Assembly: GCF_001660485.1 (NCBI RefSeq)
Contig: NZ_CP013979.1
Span: forward strand, 4,278,001-4,342,000
Length of the DNA stretch: 64,000 nucleotides
Direction: 5' to 3'
Origin: Agromyces aureus
GTDB lineage: Bacteria; Actinomycetota; Actinomycetes; Actinomycetales; Microbacteriaceae
Below the pieces are notes generated by a model. That model ran no database searches, was not told where the DNA came from, and saw only the letters and a list, made by a program, of their open reading frames with translations. This document shows positions 56,273 through 64,000 of this stretch, in pieces (within the stretch, counting starts at the first letter, position 1; every line of letters starts with the position of its first letter). A program made the translations under genes and the position numbers.

Positions 56273-56463
56273 CGAGGTTTCGTCACCGTGACCGTGAAGG
56301 ATCCGCGATTCTTTCACCCAGCAGAAATGTCGCGCAGCTCGCGAAGGTTCGGGTCACTCGACCGCGTCGTCGGCCCTCGTGCGCGAGGCGGTGTCGCCGC
56401 GTGCGGGGATCAGGCCGAAGTCGGTGAGCACCGAGGGGCGAGGCGGGCTCGCAGTGTCCGGTA

Positions 56464-56479
56464 TGTTCGGATATCGAAC
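56464..56479 (+). promoter_or_regulatory. Candidate IclR operator at its own promoter
   Basis: TGTTC-GGATAT-CGAAC, overlapping a likely -10 (TATGTT) and about 20 bases before ATG 56499. The same TGTTC-N6-CGAAC pattern lies at 60357-60372 upstream of the monooxygenase. Confidence 0.6.
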
Positions 56480-56498
56480 GCAGGAGCGAGGGGGCGGC

Positions 56499-57212
56499 AT
56501 GGTGGCAGAGGGCACGAGCGGCGCCGGATCGCAGACGCTGAGTCGCGGCATCCGGCTGCTCGAACTGCTCGCCGACGCCGACCGCAACCTCTCGATCGAC
56601 GAGCTCGCCGCGCAGCTCGGCGTGCACCGATCGGTCGCCTACCGACTGCTGCGCACCCTCGAGGACCACGGCCTCGTCGCGCGCGACAGCGCCGGCCGCA
56701 TCACGCTCGGCACGGGCCTCGCCGCCCTCGCCTCCGGCGTCGCGCGCGACCTGCAGCAGGTCGCCCTGCCCGAGCTCAGCGAAGTCGCGAACGAGCTCGG
56801 CATGACGTGCCTGCTCGCGGTGCAGGTCGACGCCGACGAGGCCGCGACGCTCGTGAGCGCGGCGCCCCGCCAGAGCATGGCCGTCGTGTCGTACCGGCCG
56901 GGCCACCGGCATCCGCTCACCAGGGGCGGCCCCGGCAAGGCGATCCTGCTGTCGCTGCCCGAGGCCTCATGGGCGGATGCCGCGACGCCGGCGTTGCGCG
57001 CCGAGATCGCCGAGAGCCGCGAACGCGGGTACGCCGTGAGTCACGACGAGGTCGTGCCCTCGCTGCGGTCGGTCGCGGTGCCGCTCGTGCTGCCCGGTGA
57101 ACCCGCGGCGGCGATCGCGGTGATCCACGTGTCGTTCTCGCGGCCCGAGGCCGAGATCGCCGAGCGCCTCACGGCCGCCGCCGCGAGCGTGCGCCGCGCG
57201 TACGGCGCCTGA
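56499..57212 (+). CDS. IclR-family regulator
   Basis: 237 residues from ATG 56499; the upstream frame lacks a good start. Winged helix at about 10-75 (SRGIRLLELLADADRNLSIDELAAQL, then SVAYRLLRTLEDHGLVARD) and the IclR effector domain (LPELSEVANELGMTCLLAVQ, GGPGKAILLSLPE, RERGYAVSHDEVVPSLRSVAVPL). Such proteins control aromatic-acid and other catabolic genes. It has a candidate site in its own promoter and a matching site at the aromatic monooxygenase 4 kb away. Confidence 0.9.
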   Translation: MVAEGTSGAGSQTLSRGIRLLELLADADRNLSIDELAAQLGVHRSVAYRLLRTLEDHGLVARDSAGRITLGTGLAALASGVARDLQQVALPELSEVANELGMTCLLAVQVDADEAATLVSAAPRQSMAVVSYRPGHRHPLTRGGPGKAILLSLPEASWADAATPALRAEIAESRERGYAVSHDEVVPSLRSVAVPLVLPGEPAAAIAVIHVSFSRPEAEIAERLTAAAASVRRAYGA

Positions 57213-57255
57213 CCGCGGCATCCGCTCGAACGACCACTCGACAGAACGGAACCCG

Positions 57256-57561
57256 ATGAGAATCGACCTCGAACGAATCGACATCCACGCCGCAGATCAC
57301 TACGGGAGGAAGCGGAGTGTCGAGGTCGACGAACGGATGCTGCTCTCCGAGCTCGTTGCAACGGTCTGCGGTCCGTTCCTGCCCGAGCTCGGCTGGGCCA
57401 CCTGGACCATCCGAGCCGAGCGATCCGGCACGTACGTGGACATCGCCCAGACCGGCGCCGCAGGCGAGCCCGCGCACCTGCTCATCGCGGACGCATCACT
57501 CATCGAGGTGACGAACGGGGCGCCGGAGTTGCGCATCTTCTGTCTCCTCACCGAGGACTGA
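57256..57561 (+). CDS. Hypothetical cytoplasmic protein
   Basis: 101 residues. No signal or membrane helix; alternating beta strands (TWTIRAERSGTYVDIAQTG, PELRIFCLL) and one helix. Starts 44 bases after the IclR gene and may be co-transcribed. Unknown family. Confidence 0.65.
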   Translation: MRIDLERIDIHAADHYGRKRSVEVDERMLLSELVATVCGPFLPELGWATWTIRAERSGTYVDIAQTGAAGEPAHLLIADASLIEVTNGAPELRIFCLLTED

Positions 57562-57617
57562 CTGCACGCCGACCGATCGGCGATCGCCGCAGGCCCGGCA
57601 TCGAGGAGAATGAACAC

Positions 57618-57896
57618 ATGCCCCGTCGCCTCCCCACTGAACGTCAAGCTTGGGGCGCGGGCCTCCTCGTCGCCGGTATCGGGGTGCTGCTCTGGCTCGG
57701 CTGCCTGTTCATGATGGCCAGGCTCGGCTGGGACCTCTCGATGGAGGTCGGCTCCGGCGGCGGCGGGCGGAGCGGCGGCGTCCAGGTGCCGGCGGGCGTC
57801 GCGCTGGCGATCCTCGGCCTGCTGGGGCTGGGGTGCGTCGCGCTCGGCGGCCTCGTCACGCGGAACGCGCTCCGAGACATCCGCGACGAACGCTGA
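57618..57896 (+). CDS. Small two-helix membrane protein
   Basis: 92 residues, ATG 57618 after GAGGAG. Helices at about 12-33 (WGAGLLVAGIGVLLWLGCLF) and 58-80 (VALAILGLLGLGCVALGGL) around a Gly/Ser-rich loop. Function unknown. Confidence 0.65.
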   Translation: MPRRLPTERQAWGAGLLVAGIGVLLWLGCLFMMARLGWDLSMEVGSGGGGRSGGVQVPAGVALAILGLLGLGCVALGGLVTRNALRDIRDER

Positions 57897-57984
57897 GAGA
57901 GCAGACCCGTCGACAACCTCTCGGTCGGCGCGCACCCGACACTGAGGCCCGCCGAACCGAGTCCGTCCACACGGATCCGCGACG

Positions 57985-58251
57985 CTACGCGGCGGGTTCG
58001 TCCTGTTCCGCTCGCTTCCGTGCCGATCGCCTGAGCGCCGCGCCGACGACGATCGCGACCACGCCGAACATGATCCAGATCAGGCCGACGGTCACCGGAA
58101 GGGCCGTCTCGGAAGCGGTCAACCCATCCGGCAGCGCACTGATGAGCATGACCGCCGCGAGCACGAGCCCGAACGTCGCGAGCGTCAGCCCGATCGCGGT
58201 GAGGAGGGTCGGCGCCTTCGTGGGGCGTGGGGGAGCACTCGGCTTGGCCAT
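57985..58251 (-). CDS. Small two-helix membrane protein
   Basis: 88 residues. Helices at about 15-37 and 50-70, with a basic N-terminus and a charged tail. It lies 57 bases before the monooxygenase end on the same strand. Function unknown. Confidence 0.6.
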   Translation of the reverse strand: MAKPSAPPRPTKAPTLLTAIGLTLATFGLVLAAVMLISALPDGLTASETALPVTVGLIWIMFGVVAIVVGAALRRSARKRAEQDEPAA

Positions 58252-58308
58252 GCTTGAACTGTAGCCAGCGATTGCCGCGACGACACGCCCCGAACCGATG
58301 CCGACCGC

Positions 58309-60315
58309 TCAGCGCGCCAGCAGTGCCCCCCTGAAGAACTCCGCGAGCTCTTCAGTGGCCGAGAGCGGCAGCACCTGGGCGACGTAGTGGTCGGGGCGAA
58401 CGACCACGACGACGCCGTCACGCGAGAGGCCGCGCTCCTCGAAGATGTCGTGCTCGGGGTCGATCGCGTAGACCTTCTCGTAGTCGGTGAGGCCGAACGG
58501 CCCGGTCGCCGGCCGGAACACGGCGGGCGCCTGCATGAGGTCGACCGCTCCGTGCGGCTGCTGGTAGACCACCTTCACGTCGAACACGTCGTCGAAGCTG
58601 CCACCGTCGGGCACATGCACGGCCAGGGGCGAGTCGGATGCCGCGGCGAGCCAGTTCGCCCACGACGCCAGCGCCGAGGCATCCGCCCCCGCATCGGCTC
58701 GTGAGGTCGCTGCGTCGGCGAACGCGTAGATGCGCCAACGGCCGTCGGCGCGGTGGTGGTGCCCGAGCTGCACGGGATTGCCGTCGCAGACGCGCGAGAC
58801 GGGCGCCGACTTGAAGCGCTTGCCGACCGGGAATCCGGTCGCGAGCGCCTGGTGCTGCTGCGAGCCGACGATCATCGAGGGCTCGTACTGCGTCATGAAC
58901 CCCGCCGGGAACTCGAACGTGCGCACGTAGAAGTCCTCGAGCTCGGCCGGGTCGCCCAGGTCTTCGGGCTTGGTGGCCATGAGCTTCGACCACTCGCGGT
59001 CGAAGTCGATGAGCTCCTTCGCGACCACGTGCCGCTCGGCGTGGTAGGTCTCGAGCAGGGCGGGGTCGGCGCGGCCGTCGAGCACGTGGCCGAGCTTCCA
59101 GCCGATGTTCCAGCCGTCCTGCATCGAGACGTTCATGCCCTGCCCCGCCTTGGCGCTGTGCGTGTGGCAGGCGTCGCCCGTGATGAACACCCGGGGCGTG
59201 CGGGTGCCCTGCTCGTGGAGGGGCACGTCGTCGAACCGGTCGGTGACGCGGTGGCCGACCTCGTAGACCGAGTGCCACGGCACGTTGCGCACGTCGAGCG
59301 AGTAGGGGTGCAGGATGTCGTTCGCCTTCGCGATGACCTGCTCGAGCGTGGTCTGGCGAACGGCGCCGCGGTCGTCTGCCGCGACCTCGCCGAGGTCGAC
59401 GTACATGCGGAAGAGCTGCCCGCCCTCGCGGGGGATGAGCAGGATGTTGCCCGCCTCCGACTGGATCGAGCACTTCGTGCGGATGTCGGGGAAGTCGGTG
59501 ACCGCGAGCGTGTCCATGACGCCCCACGCGTGGAACGACTGCGCGCCCACGTGCTGCGCGCCGATCGCCTCGCGCACCTTGCTGCGGGCGCCGTCGGCGC
59601 CGATCACGTACTTGGCGCGCACTGTGCGTCGCTCGCCCGTGAGCTCGCCGTCGAGGGCGACCGCGTGCGAGGCGTCGCCTGCGCCGACCCCGACCCCGGT
59701 GGCGCGCTCGAGGGTGACGGTCACGGGGTATTCGGGCAGCACGCCGGGCTCATCGCCTTCGTCGTCGCCGGCAGCGCCGCTGCCGGCGGCGCCCGGCGGC
59801 GCGACCTCGAGTCCGACGAACTCCCACCCGTAGTCGGGCACGATGCGACCGGGGGAGTTGCGGGCGTACTCGGCGAAGTAGTCGAGCACGCGGGCCTGGT
59901 TCACGATGAGGTGCGGGAACTCGCTGATGCCGGTGGGGTCGTCGGGCGTGACGGCCGCGCGGTGGATGTTCGCGCGGTTCTCGGGGTCGGGCTTCCAGAA
60001 CGCCATCTCGGTGATGCGGTAAGCCTCGGCGATGATGCGCTCGGCGAACCCGAACGCCTGGAACGTCTCGACGCTGCGAGCCTGGATGCCGTCGGCCTGG
60101 CCGATCGCGAGACGCCCGCCGCGCCGTTCGATGATGCGCGTCGAGATGCCGGGGAACTGCGCGAGCTGCGCCGCCGCGACCATGCCGGCCGGGCCCGATC
60201 CCACGATGAGCACGTCGACCTCGTCGGGCAGCTCGTCGGGCCGGTCGAGCCCGATGCCGGCGGCGGGATCGACGCGCGGGTCTCCGGACACGTAGCCGTG
60301 GTGGTGGAACTGCAC
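58309..60315 (-). CDS. FAD-dependent aromatic monooxygenase (phenol hydroxylase type)
   Basis: 668 residues, GTG start after GAGGAGAG. FAD motif VLIVGSGPAGMVAAAQLAQF with IIERRGG and the second FAD motif VFITGDACHTHSAKAGQGMNVSMQDGWN; the central DGARSKVR is the DG motif. The C-terminal third has the thioredoxin-like dimer domain of phenol 2-monooxygenases. Overall layout and length fit 3-hydroxybenzoate 4-monooxygenase, but phenol or other phenolic acids are possible. A short acidic insertion is present near residue 190. It is single and has two IclR-like sites upstream. Confidence 0.88.
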   Translation of the reverse strand: MQFHHHGYVSGDPRVDPAAGIGLDRPDELPDEVDVLIVGSGPAGMVAAAQLAQFPGISTRIIERRGGRLAIGQADGIQARSVETFQAFGFAERIIAEAYRITEMAFWKPDPENRANIHRAAVTPDDPTGISEFPHLIVNQARVLDYFAEYARNSPGRIVPDYGWEFVGLEVAPPGAAGSGAAGDDEGDEPGVLPEYPVTVTLERATGVGVGAGDASHAVALDGELTGERRTVRAKYVIGADGARSKVREAIGAQHVGAQSFHAWGVMDTLAVTDFPDIRTKCSIQSEAGNILLIPREGGQLFRMYVDLGEVAADDRGAVRQTTLEQVIAKANDILHPYSLDVRNVPWHSVYEVGHRVTDRFDDVPLHEQGTRTPRVFITGDACHTHSAKAGQGMNVSMQDGWNIGWKLGHVLDGRADPALLETYHAERHVVAKELIDFDREWSKLMATKPEDLGDPAELEDFYVRTFEFPAGFMTQYEPSMIVGSQQHQALATGFPVGKRFKSAPVSRVCDGNPVQLGHHHRADGRWRIYAFADAATSRADAGADASALASWANWLAAASDSPLAVHVPDGGSFDDVFDVKVVYQQPHGAVDLMQAPAVFRPATGPFGLTDYEKVYAIDPEHDIFEERGLSRDGVVVVVRPDHYVAQVLPLSATEELAEFFRGALLAR

Positions 60316-60356
60316 GGGCTCTCCTCACGTCGTCGTGGGTTGGTTGATGCGAGCTG

Positions 60357-60391
60357 TGTTCTATAAACGAACACGCTATTCTGATATCGCT
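60357..60391 (-). promoter_or_regulatory. Candidate IclR operators upstream of monooxygenase
   Basis: A first site TGTTC-TATAAA-CGAAC (60357-60372) and a weaker second TATTC-TGATAT-CGCTC (60377-60391). The second keeps the GATAT core seen at the iclR promoter. They lie 42 to 76 bases upstream of the monooxygenase GTG. Confidence 0.55.
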
Positions 60392-60431
60392 CAGCCAGTG
60401 TAGATCGCGGGCGCAACGACGACAAGCGGGC

Positions 60432-61328
60432 TCACGCCTCGGGGATCGGCAGTCCGAACCGCTCGAGGGTGATGTCGACCGGCTCGGGCCCGCGGCGCAC
60501 GCCCACGTCGAGCGCGTCGATGCGTGCCAGCTCGTCGCCCGCCAACTCGAAGTCGAAGACGTCGAAGTTCTCGGCGATGCGGCGCGGCGTGACCGACTTC
60601 GGGATCGCCGAGCGACCCTCCTGCACGTGCCAGCGGAGCATCACCTGCGCGGGCGACTTGCCGTGCGCCGCGGCGATGTCGGCGATGGTCGGGTCGTCGA
60701 GCGTGCTGCCGCCCTGGCCCTCGCGGTAGAACGTGATGCCGCCGATGGGCGACCACGCCTGGTTCAGGATGCCGCGCTCGTCGTCGAGCGAGAGCACCTC
60801 GCGCTGCTGGAAGAACGGGTGGATCTCGAGCTGGTTCACGGCGGGCACCACCGACGCGACGTCGAGCAGCCGGTGCAGGTGCTCGGTCATGAAGTTGCTC
60901 ACGCCGATGGCTCGCACCTTGCCGTCGGCGTAGAGCGCCTCGAGACCGCGATACGCCTCGAGGGTGCGGTCGAACGCGGTCGGCAGCGGCTGGTGCAGGA
61001 TCAGCAGGTCGAGCTGCTCGACGCCGAGCTTCGCGGCCGACTTGTCGAACGCGTGGATCGTCTCGTCGTAGCCGTAGTCGCTGATCCAGACCTTCGTCTC
61101 GAGGAACAGGTCGTCGCGCGCGACCTCCGACGCCGCGATCGCGTCTCCGATCGCACGTCCGACCTCGCGCTCGTTCAGGTAGGCCGCGGCCGTGTCGACG
61201 TGCCGGTAACCGACGCTGAGGGCCTCGGCGACGGCCGCCTCGGTCTCGTGCGGCGCGGCCTGGTACACGCCGAAGCCGAGGGCCGGCATCTCGACGCCGT
61301 TGTTCAGGGTGAGCGTGGGGATCGTCAT
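60432..61328 (-). CDS. Aldo/keto reductase
   Basis: 298 residues. Catalytic tetrad Asp 45 and Tyr 50 (RHVDTAAAYLNE), Lys 79 (FLETKVW) and His 112 (LLILHQP). NADPH site IPKSVTPRRIAEN. It reduces aldehydes or ketones. Divergent from an MmyB-type regulator, and such pairs are commonly a regulator and its target. Confidence 0.93.
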   Translation of the reverse strand: MTIPTLTLNNGVEMPALGFGVYQAAPHETEAAVAEALSVGYRHVDTAAAYLNEREVGRAIGDAIAASEVARDDLFLETKVWISDYGYDETIHAFDKSAAKLGVEQLDLLILHQPLPTAFDRTLEAYRGLEALYADGKVRAIGVSNFMTEHLHRLLDVASVVPAVNQLEIHPFFQQREVLSLDDERGILNQAWSPIGGITFYREGQGGSTLDDPTIADIAAAHGKSPAQVMLRWHVQEGRSAIPKSVTPRRIAENFDVFDFELAGDELARIDALDVGVRRGPEPVDITLERFGLPIPEA

Positions 61329-61334
61329 GCTCCG

Positions 61335-61340
61335 ACGCTA
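61335..61340 (-). promoter_or_regulatory. -10 element of aldo/keto reductase, leaderless geometry
   Basis: TAGCGT, six bases (CGGAGC), then ATG 61328. The gap resembles a weak ribosome site, so leaderless use is not certain. Confidence 0.35.
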
Positions 61341-61433
61341 CGCCCGGCCGCGCGCCGCCGGGAGGCACTGCCGGTACCCGTCATCTGGCGCCGCAACGCC
61401 CACGACGGGGCTGCACAGGACGATACTGTCCGC

Positions 61434-62264
61434 ATGGCGAGTGACACCCCGCTCGGCGGGTATCTTCGGGCGCGACGCGTGCTCGTGCGCCCTGAGGACG
61501 TCGGCCTCCGACTCGGCATCGAGCGGAGGCGCGTCGACGGGCTGCGCCGCGAAGAGGTGGCGATCCTCGCGGGCATCAGCACCGAGTACTACCTCCGCCT
61601 CGAACAGGGGCGCGAGACGCATCCGTCCGATCAGGTGCTCGACGCGCTCGCCCGCGCACTCCGCCTCGACGACGACGCGCGACGCTACCTGCACGAGCTC
61701 GCGCAGCCGTCGCCCGAGCCGCGAGCCGATGCCGACGTGGTCGACGAGCACGTGCAGTGGCTCATCGACTCGTGGCCGTCGACCGCGGCCGTCGTGCACA
61801 ACCGCTACCTCGACGTGCTCGCGACCAACGCACTCGCCCGCGCCCTGAGCCCGAACTACCGCGTCGGTGCGAACAACCTCGAATCTCTCCTGATCGACCC
61901 GGCCGACCGCGCACTGCACGAGGGCTGGGAGGGCCTCACGGCGCGATCGGTCGCGCTGTTCCGCTCGATGTTCGGCCAGCGCAGCCACGACGCGCGCCTG
62001 CGCACGATGGTCGACGACCTCTCGAGCCGGAGCGAGCGATTCCGCGAACTCTGGCGACGCAACGACGTCATCCAGGTCACCGACGGCGTGCATGAGCTGC
62101 GGCATCCGGATGCCGGTGCGCTGACCCTGCACTTCATGCGTGTTCCCCTGGCGGGCACCGACGGCCACACGATCTACCTGTATCAGGCCGAACCCGGCTC
62201 GCCTTCGGCTGCGGCCTTCGCGGCCCTGGCCGCCCTGGGAGCCCCGCTCGCCGCTTCGGGGTAG
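61434..62264 (+). CDS. MmyB-like helix-turn-helix regulator
   Basis: 276 residues from ATG 61434. Xre-type HTH at about 5-75 (LGGYLRARRVLVRPEDVGL, RRVDGLRREEVAILAGISTEYYLRLEQGR), then the MmyB ligand domain (VHNRYLDVLATNALARALSPNY to LTLHFMRVPLAGTDGHTIYLYQAEPGS). These regulators bind fatty-acid-like ligands in some cases and are usually next to an oxidoreductase. It is divergent from the AKR and followed by an SDR and a hydrolase. Confidence 0.92.
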   Translation: MASDTPLGGYLRARRVLVRPEDVGLRLGIERRRVDGLRREEVAILAGISTEYYLRLEQGRETHPSDQVLDALARALRLDDDARRYLHELAQPSPEPRADADVVDEHVQWLIDSWPSTAAVVHNRYLDVLATNALARALSPNYRVGANNLESLLIDPADRALHEGWEGLTARSVALFRSMFGQRSHDARLRTMVDDLSSRSERFRELWRRNDVIQVTDGVHELRHPDAGALTLHFMRVPLAGTDGHTIYLYQAEPGSPSAAAFAALAALGAPLAASG

Positions 62265-62297
62265 TCGCAGGGACAGGCAGCACACCCCGGCCAGGAC

Positions 62298-62303
62298 TAG
62301 CGT
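62298..62303 (+). promoter_or_regulatory. -10 element of SDR, leaderless geometry
   Basis: TAGCGT, seven bases, then ATG 62311. Confidence 0.35.
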
Positions 62304-62310
62304 CGCGCCC

Positions 62311-63105
62311 ATGGATCTGGATCTGACCGACAAGGTCGCCGTGGTCACCGGCGCGAGCAAGGGCATCGGCCTCGCGGTCACGCGGGCACTCGTGGCCGAG
62401 GGGGCGCGCGTGATCGCCGGCGCCCGCACCATCACCGACGAGCTCGTGGCCCTCTCCGACAGCGGGCACGTGATGGCGGTATCCGTCGACCTGTCGACGG
62501 CCGACGGGCCCGCCGAACTCGTGGCCAGAGCCGAACACTTCGGCGGCCTCGACATCCTGGTCAACAACGTCGGCGCCGTGACACCGCGGACCGAGGGGTT
62601 CCTGGCCGTCTCCGACGACGACTGGCTCCGCACGTTCAACCTCACGCTCATGGCCGGGGTGCGCACCACGCGCGCCGCGATCCCCCTGCTGCTCGAACGC
62701 GGAGCCGGCAACGTCGTGACCATCGCCTCCGTCAACGCCTACCTGCCCGATCCCGGGGTGATCGACTACGCCGCCATCAAGGCCTCCGTGTGGAACCTCT
62801 CGAAGTCGCTCTCGAAGGAGTACGGACCGCGCGGCCTCAGGTTCAACACGATCAGCCCGGGGCCGGTGTCGACACCGCTCTGGCTGGGGGAGACGGGGGT
62901 CGCGGCGACCATCGCCGCGAAGCTCGGGGTCTCGCTCGACGAAGCGCGCGAACGCATCGTCGCCGAGGGCGGCGGGTTCTCGACGGGCCGATTCACCGAG
63001 CCCGAGGAGGTCGCCGATCTCGTGCTGCTGCTCGCGAGCCGTCGGGCGGGCAACGTGACCGGCGCCGACTTCCTCATCGACGGCGGGCTCACGAAGGAGC
63101 TCTGA
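62311..63105 (+). CDS. Short-chain dehydrogenase/reductase
   Basis: 264 residues. Cofactor motif TGASKGIG (13-20), NNVGA, catalytic Ser in TIASVNAY and YAAIK (Tyr-x-x-x-Lys). The C-terminal FLIDGGLTKEL is typical. A classical SDR; the substrate is not known. It starts 47 bases after the MmyB regulator and precedes an alpha/beta hydrolase. Confidence 0.93.
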   Translation: MDLDLTDKVAVVTGASKGIGLAVTRALVAEGARVIAGARTITDELVALSDSGHVMAVSVDLSTADGPAELVARAEHFGGLDILVNNVGAVTPRTEGFLAVSDDDWLRTFNLTLMAGVRTTRAAIPLLLERGAGNVVTIASVNAYLPDPGVIDYAAIKASVWNLSKSLSKEYGPRGLRFNTISPGPVSTPLWLGETGVAATIAAKLGVSLDEARERIVAEGGGFSTGRFTEPEEVADLVLLLASRRAGNVTGADFLIDGGLTKEL

Positions 63106-63150
63106 CTCCTGGTCCGGGCGCCAATCGCGCCGGCGAACCACTGACCGACC

Positions 63151-63176
63151 ACCACTCACCACTCACCACTCACCAC
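63151..63176. repeat. CACTCAC tandem repeat before hydrolase
   Basis: About three CACTCAC units followed by CACG, just upstream of the GAAGGAG ribosome site of the hydrolase. Third example in the window of a short tandem repeat next to a start. Confidence 0.8.
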
Positions 63177-63190
63177 GAAGGAGTTCCACC

Positions 63191-64000
63191 ATGCCCAAGA
63201 CCCCCGTCGTGTTCATCCACGGCCTCTGGATCCACTCGTCCGCCTGGGCGCCGTGGCAGGAGCTGTTCGCCGCGAACGGCTACGAACCGTTCGCGCCCGG
63301 CTGGCCGGGTGATGCCGACACGGTCGAGGCCACCCGCGCGAACGCGGAGCAGCTCGACGACGTCGGCATCGAGCAGATCTGCCACCACTACGCCGACTTC
63401 ATCGACACGCTCGACGCCAAGCCCATCGTCGTCGGGCACTCGTTCGGCGGTCTCATCGCGCAGGAGCTGCTCGCGAACGACCTGGCGATCGCGGGCGTCG
63501 CGATCGACCCCGCGCCCATCAAGGGTGTGAAGACCCTGCCGTTCTCGCAGCTGCGCTCGGGGTTCCCGGTGCTCGGCAACCCGGCGAACAAGAAGCGCAC
63601 GGTCGCGCTGACGGCGAAACAGTTCCGCTACAGCTTCGGCAACGCGATCACCGAGGAGGAGTCCGACGCGCTGTTCGAGGCCTGGACGATTCCCGGTCCC
63701 GGCCGCCCGCTCTTCGAGGACGCCACGGCGAACTTCACGCGCAACTCGCCGGCGACCGTCGACACGCACACCGCGGTGCGCGGACCGCTGCTGCTCATCT
63801 CGGGCACCGAAGACCACACCGTGCCGAAGGCCGTGACGAAGGAGGTGCTCGGCCTCTACGCCGACAACCCCTCGTCGGTCACCGAGTACCGCGAGTTCGA
63901 GGGTCGCGGCCACTCGCTCACGCTCGACAGCGGGTGGCGGGATGTCGCGGACGCCACGCTCGAATGGCTCGCCTCGAAGCATCTCGCCGCCGAGGGGGCG
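63191..64000 (+). CDS. Alpha/beta hydrolase, C-terminal end outside window
   Basis: 270 residues are visible with no stop before the edge; the triad is already complete. Oxyanion VVFIHGLWI, nucleophile Ser 84 in VVGHSFGG, Asp in ISGTEDHT near 208 and His in FEGRGHSLTL near 238. ATG follows GAAGGAG. It is a soluble esterase/lactonase-like enzyme with unknown substrate, probably in one operon with the SDR. Confidence 0.92.
   Translation, partial: MPKTPVVFIHGLWIHSSAWAPWQELFAANGYEPFAPGWPGDADTVEATRANAEQLDDVGIEQICHHYADFIDTLDAKPIVVGHSFGGLIAQELLANDLAIAGVAIDPAPIKGVKTLPFSQLRSGFPVLGNPANKKRTVALTAKQFRYSFGNAITEEESDALFEAWTIPGPGRPLFEDATANFTRNSPATVDTHTAVRGPLLLISGTEDHTVPKAVTKEVLGLYADNPSSVTEYREFEGRGHSLTLDSGWRDVADATLEWLASKHLAAEGA

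Overview
The window is about 70% GC, has short intergenic gaps, uses GTG and TTG starts freely, and carries an actinobacterial gene set: a dCTP deaminase of mycobacterial type, a CopD-CtaG fusion, Cys-less L33/S14/L28 ribosomal proteins, an MmyB-type regulator and a proton-translocating transhydrogenase. This fits a Microbacteriaceae chromosome, Agromyces-like as a best guess. I see no complete prophage, transposase, plasmid backbone or CRISPR array. It reads as ordinary chromosome with several accessory operons.

Layout. 1-6 kb: dCTP deaminase, tRNA-Gly(CCC) followed by a small two-gene cassette and a small secreted protein, an ECF-type sigma factor, an NTF2-like protein, a potassium channel, and a lipoprotein/membrane-protein pair. 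6-10.5 kb: catalase with a Fur-family regulator whose promoter holds a clean inverted repeat, then a membrane protein, an M23 peptidase and a DsbA-like protein. 10.6-18.2 kb: a compact phosphonate operon on the minus strand (phnD, phnC, a fused phnE-phnE, FAD oxidoreductase, phosphonatase-like HAD hydrolase, zinc alcohol dehydrogenase) with a divergent GntR/HutC regulator. 18.3-19.3 kb: an EamA transporter behind what looks like a guanidine-I (ykkC) riboswitch. 19.4-22.6 kb: ArfB rescue factor, copper ATPase and chaperone with two CsoR-like operators. 22.7-28.6 kb: a lipoprotein with a beta-lactamase fold lacking its catalytic motifs, a Pif1-like helicase, an unknown anchored protein, and CopD-CtaG. 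28.8-30.1 kb: HU and rpmB-rpmG-rpsN. 30.3-37 kb: D-amino-acid oxidase, a glycine-betaine-type ABC importer, a YrhK-like membrane protein and glutamate decarboxylase. 37.2-41.3 kb: a zinc uptake operon (znuA, znuC, two permeases, Zur) with a Zur box. 41.9-46.8 kb: a branched-chain 2-oxoacid dehydrogenase operon led by a HisC-like aminotransferase. 46.8-52 kb: holin-like protein, an alpha/beta hydrolase with a small helical partner, a phosphotransferase, a low-molecular-weight phosphatase and purB. 52-56 kb: small membrane proteins and pntAB. 56-64 kb: IclR regulator, small proteins, a phenol-hydroxylase-type monooxygenase, aldo/keto reductase, MmyB-type regulator, SDR and alpha/beta hydrolase.

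How the parts work together. The phosphonate genes overlap by ATGA/GTGA/TTGA junctions, so import and breakdown are probably translated as one chain; the presence of an FAD oxidoreductase and a HAD hydrolase that keeps the phosphonatase lysine, but no PhnW and no C-P lyase, suggests oxidative entry to phosphonoacetaldehyde. The zinc operon encodes its own repressor. The IclR regulator and the monooxygenase 4 kb away share the same TGTTC-N6-CGAAC site and may form a small aromatic-acid regulon.

Recurrent small-scale signals include at least ten promoters of the form TAnnnT-N6/7-start codon (leaderless transcripts), REP-like hairpin elements in intergenic gaps, short tandem repeats just upstream of genes in operon junctions, and a strongly over-represented GGATGCCGC word. 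Counts were made by eye and no database search was run.
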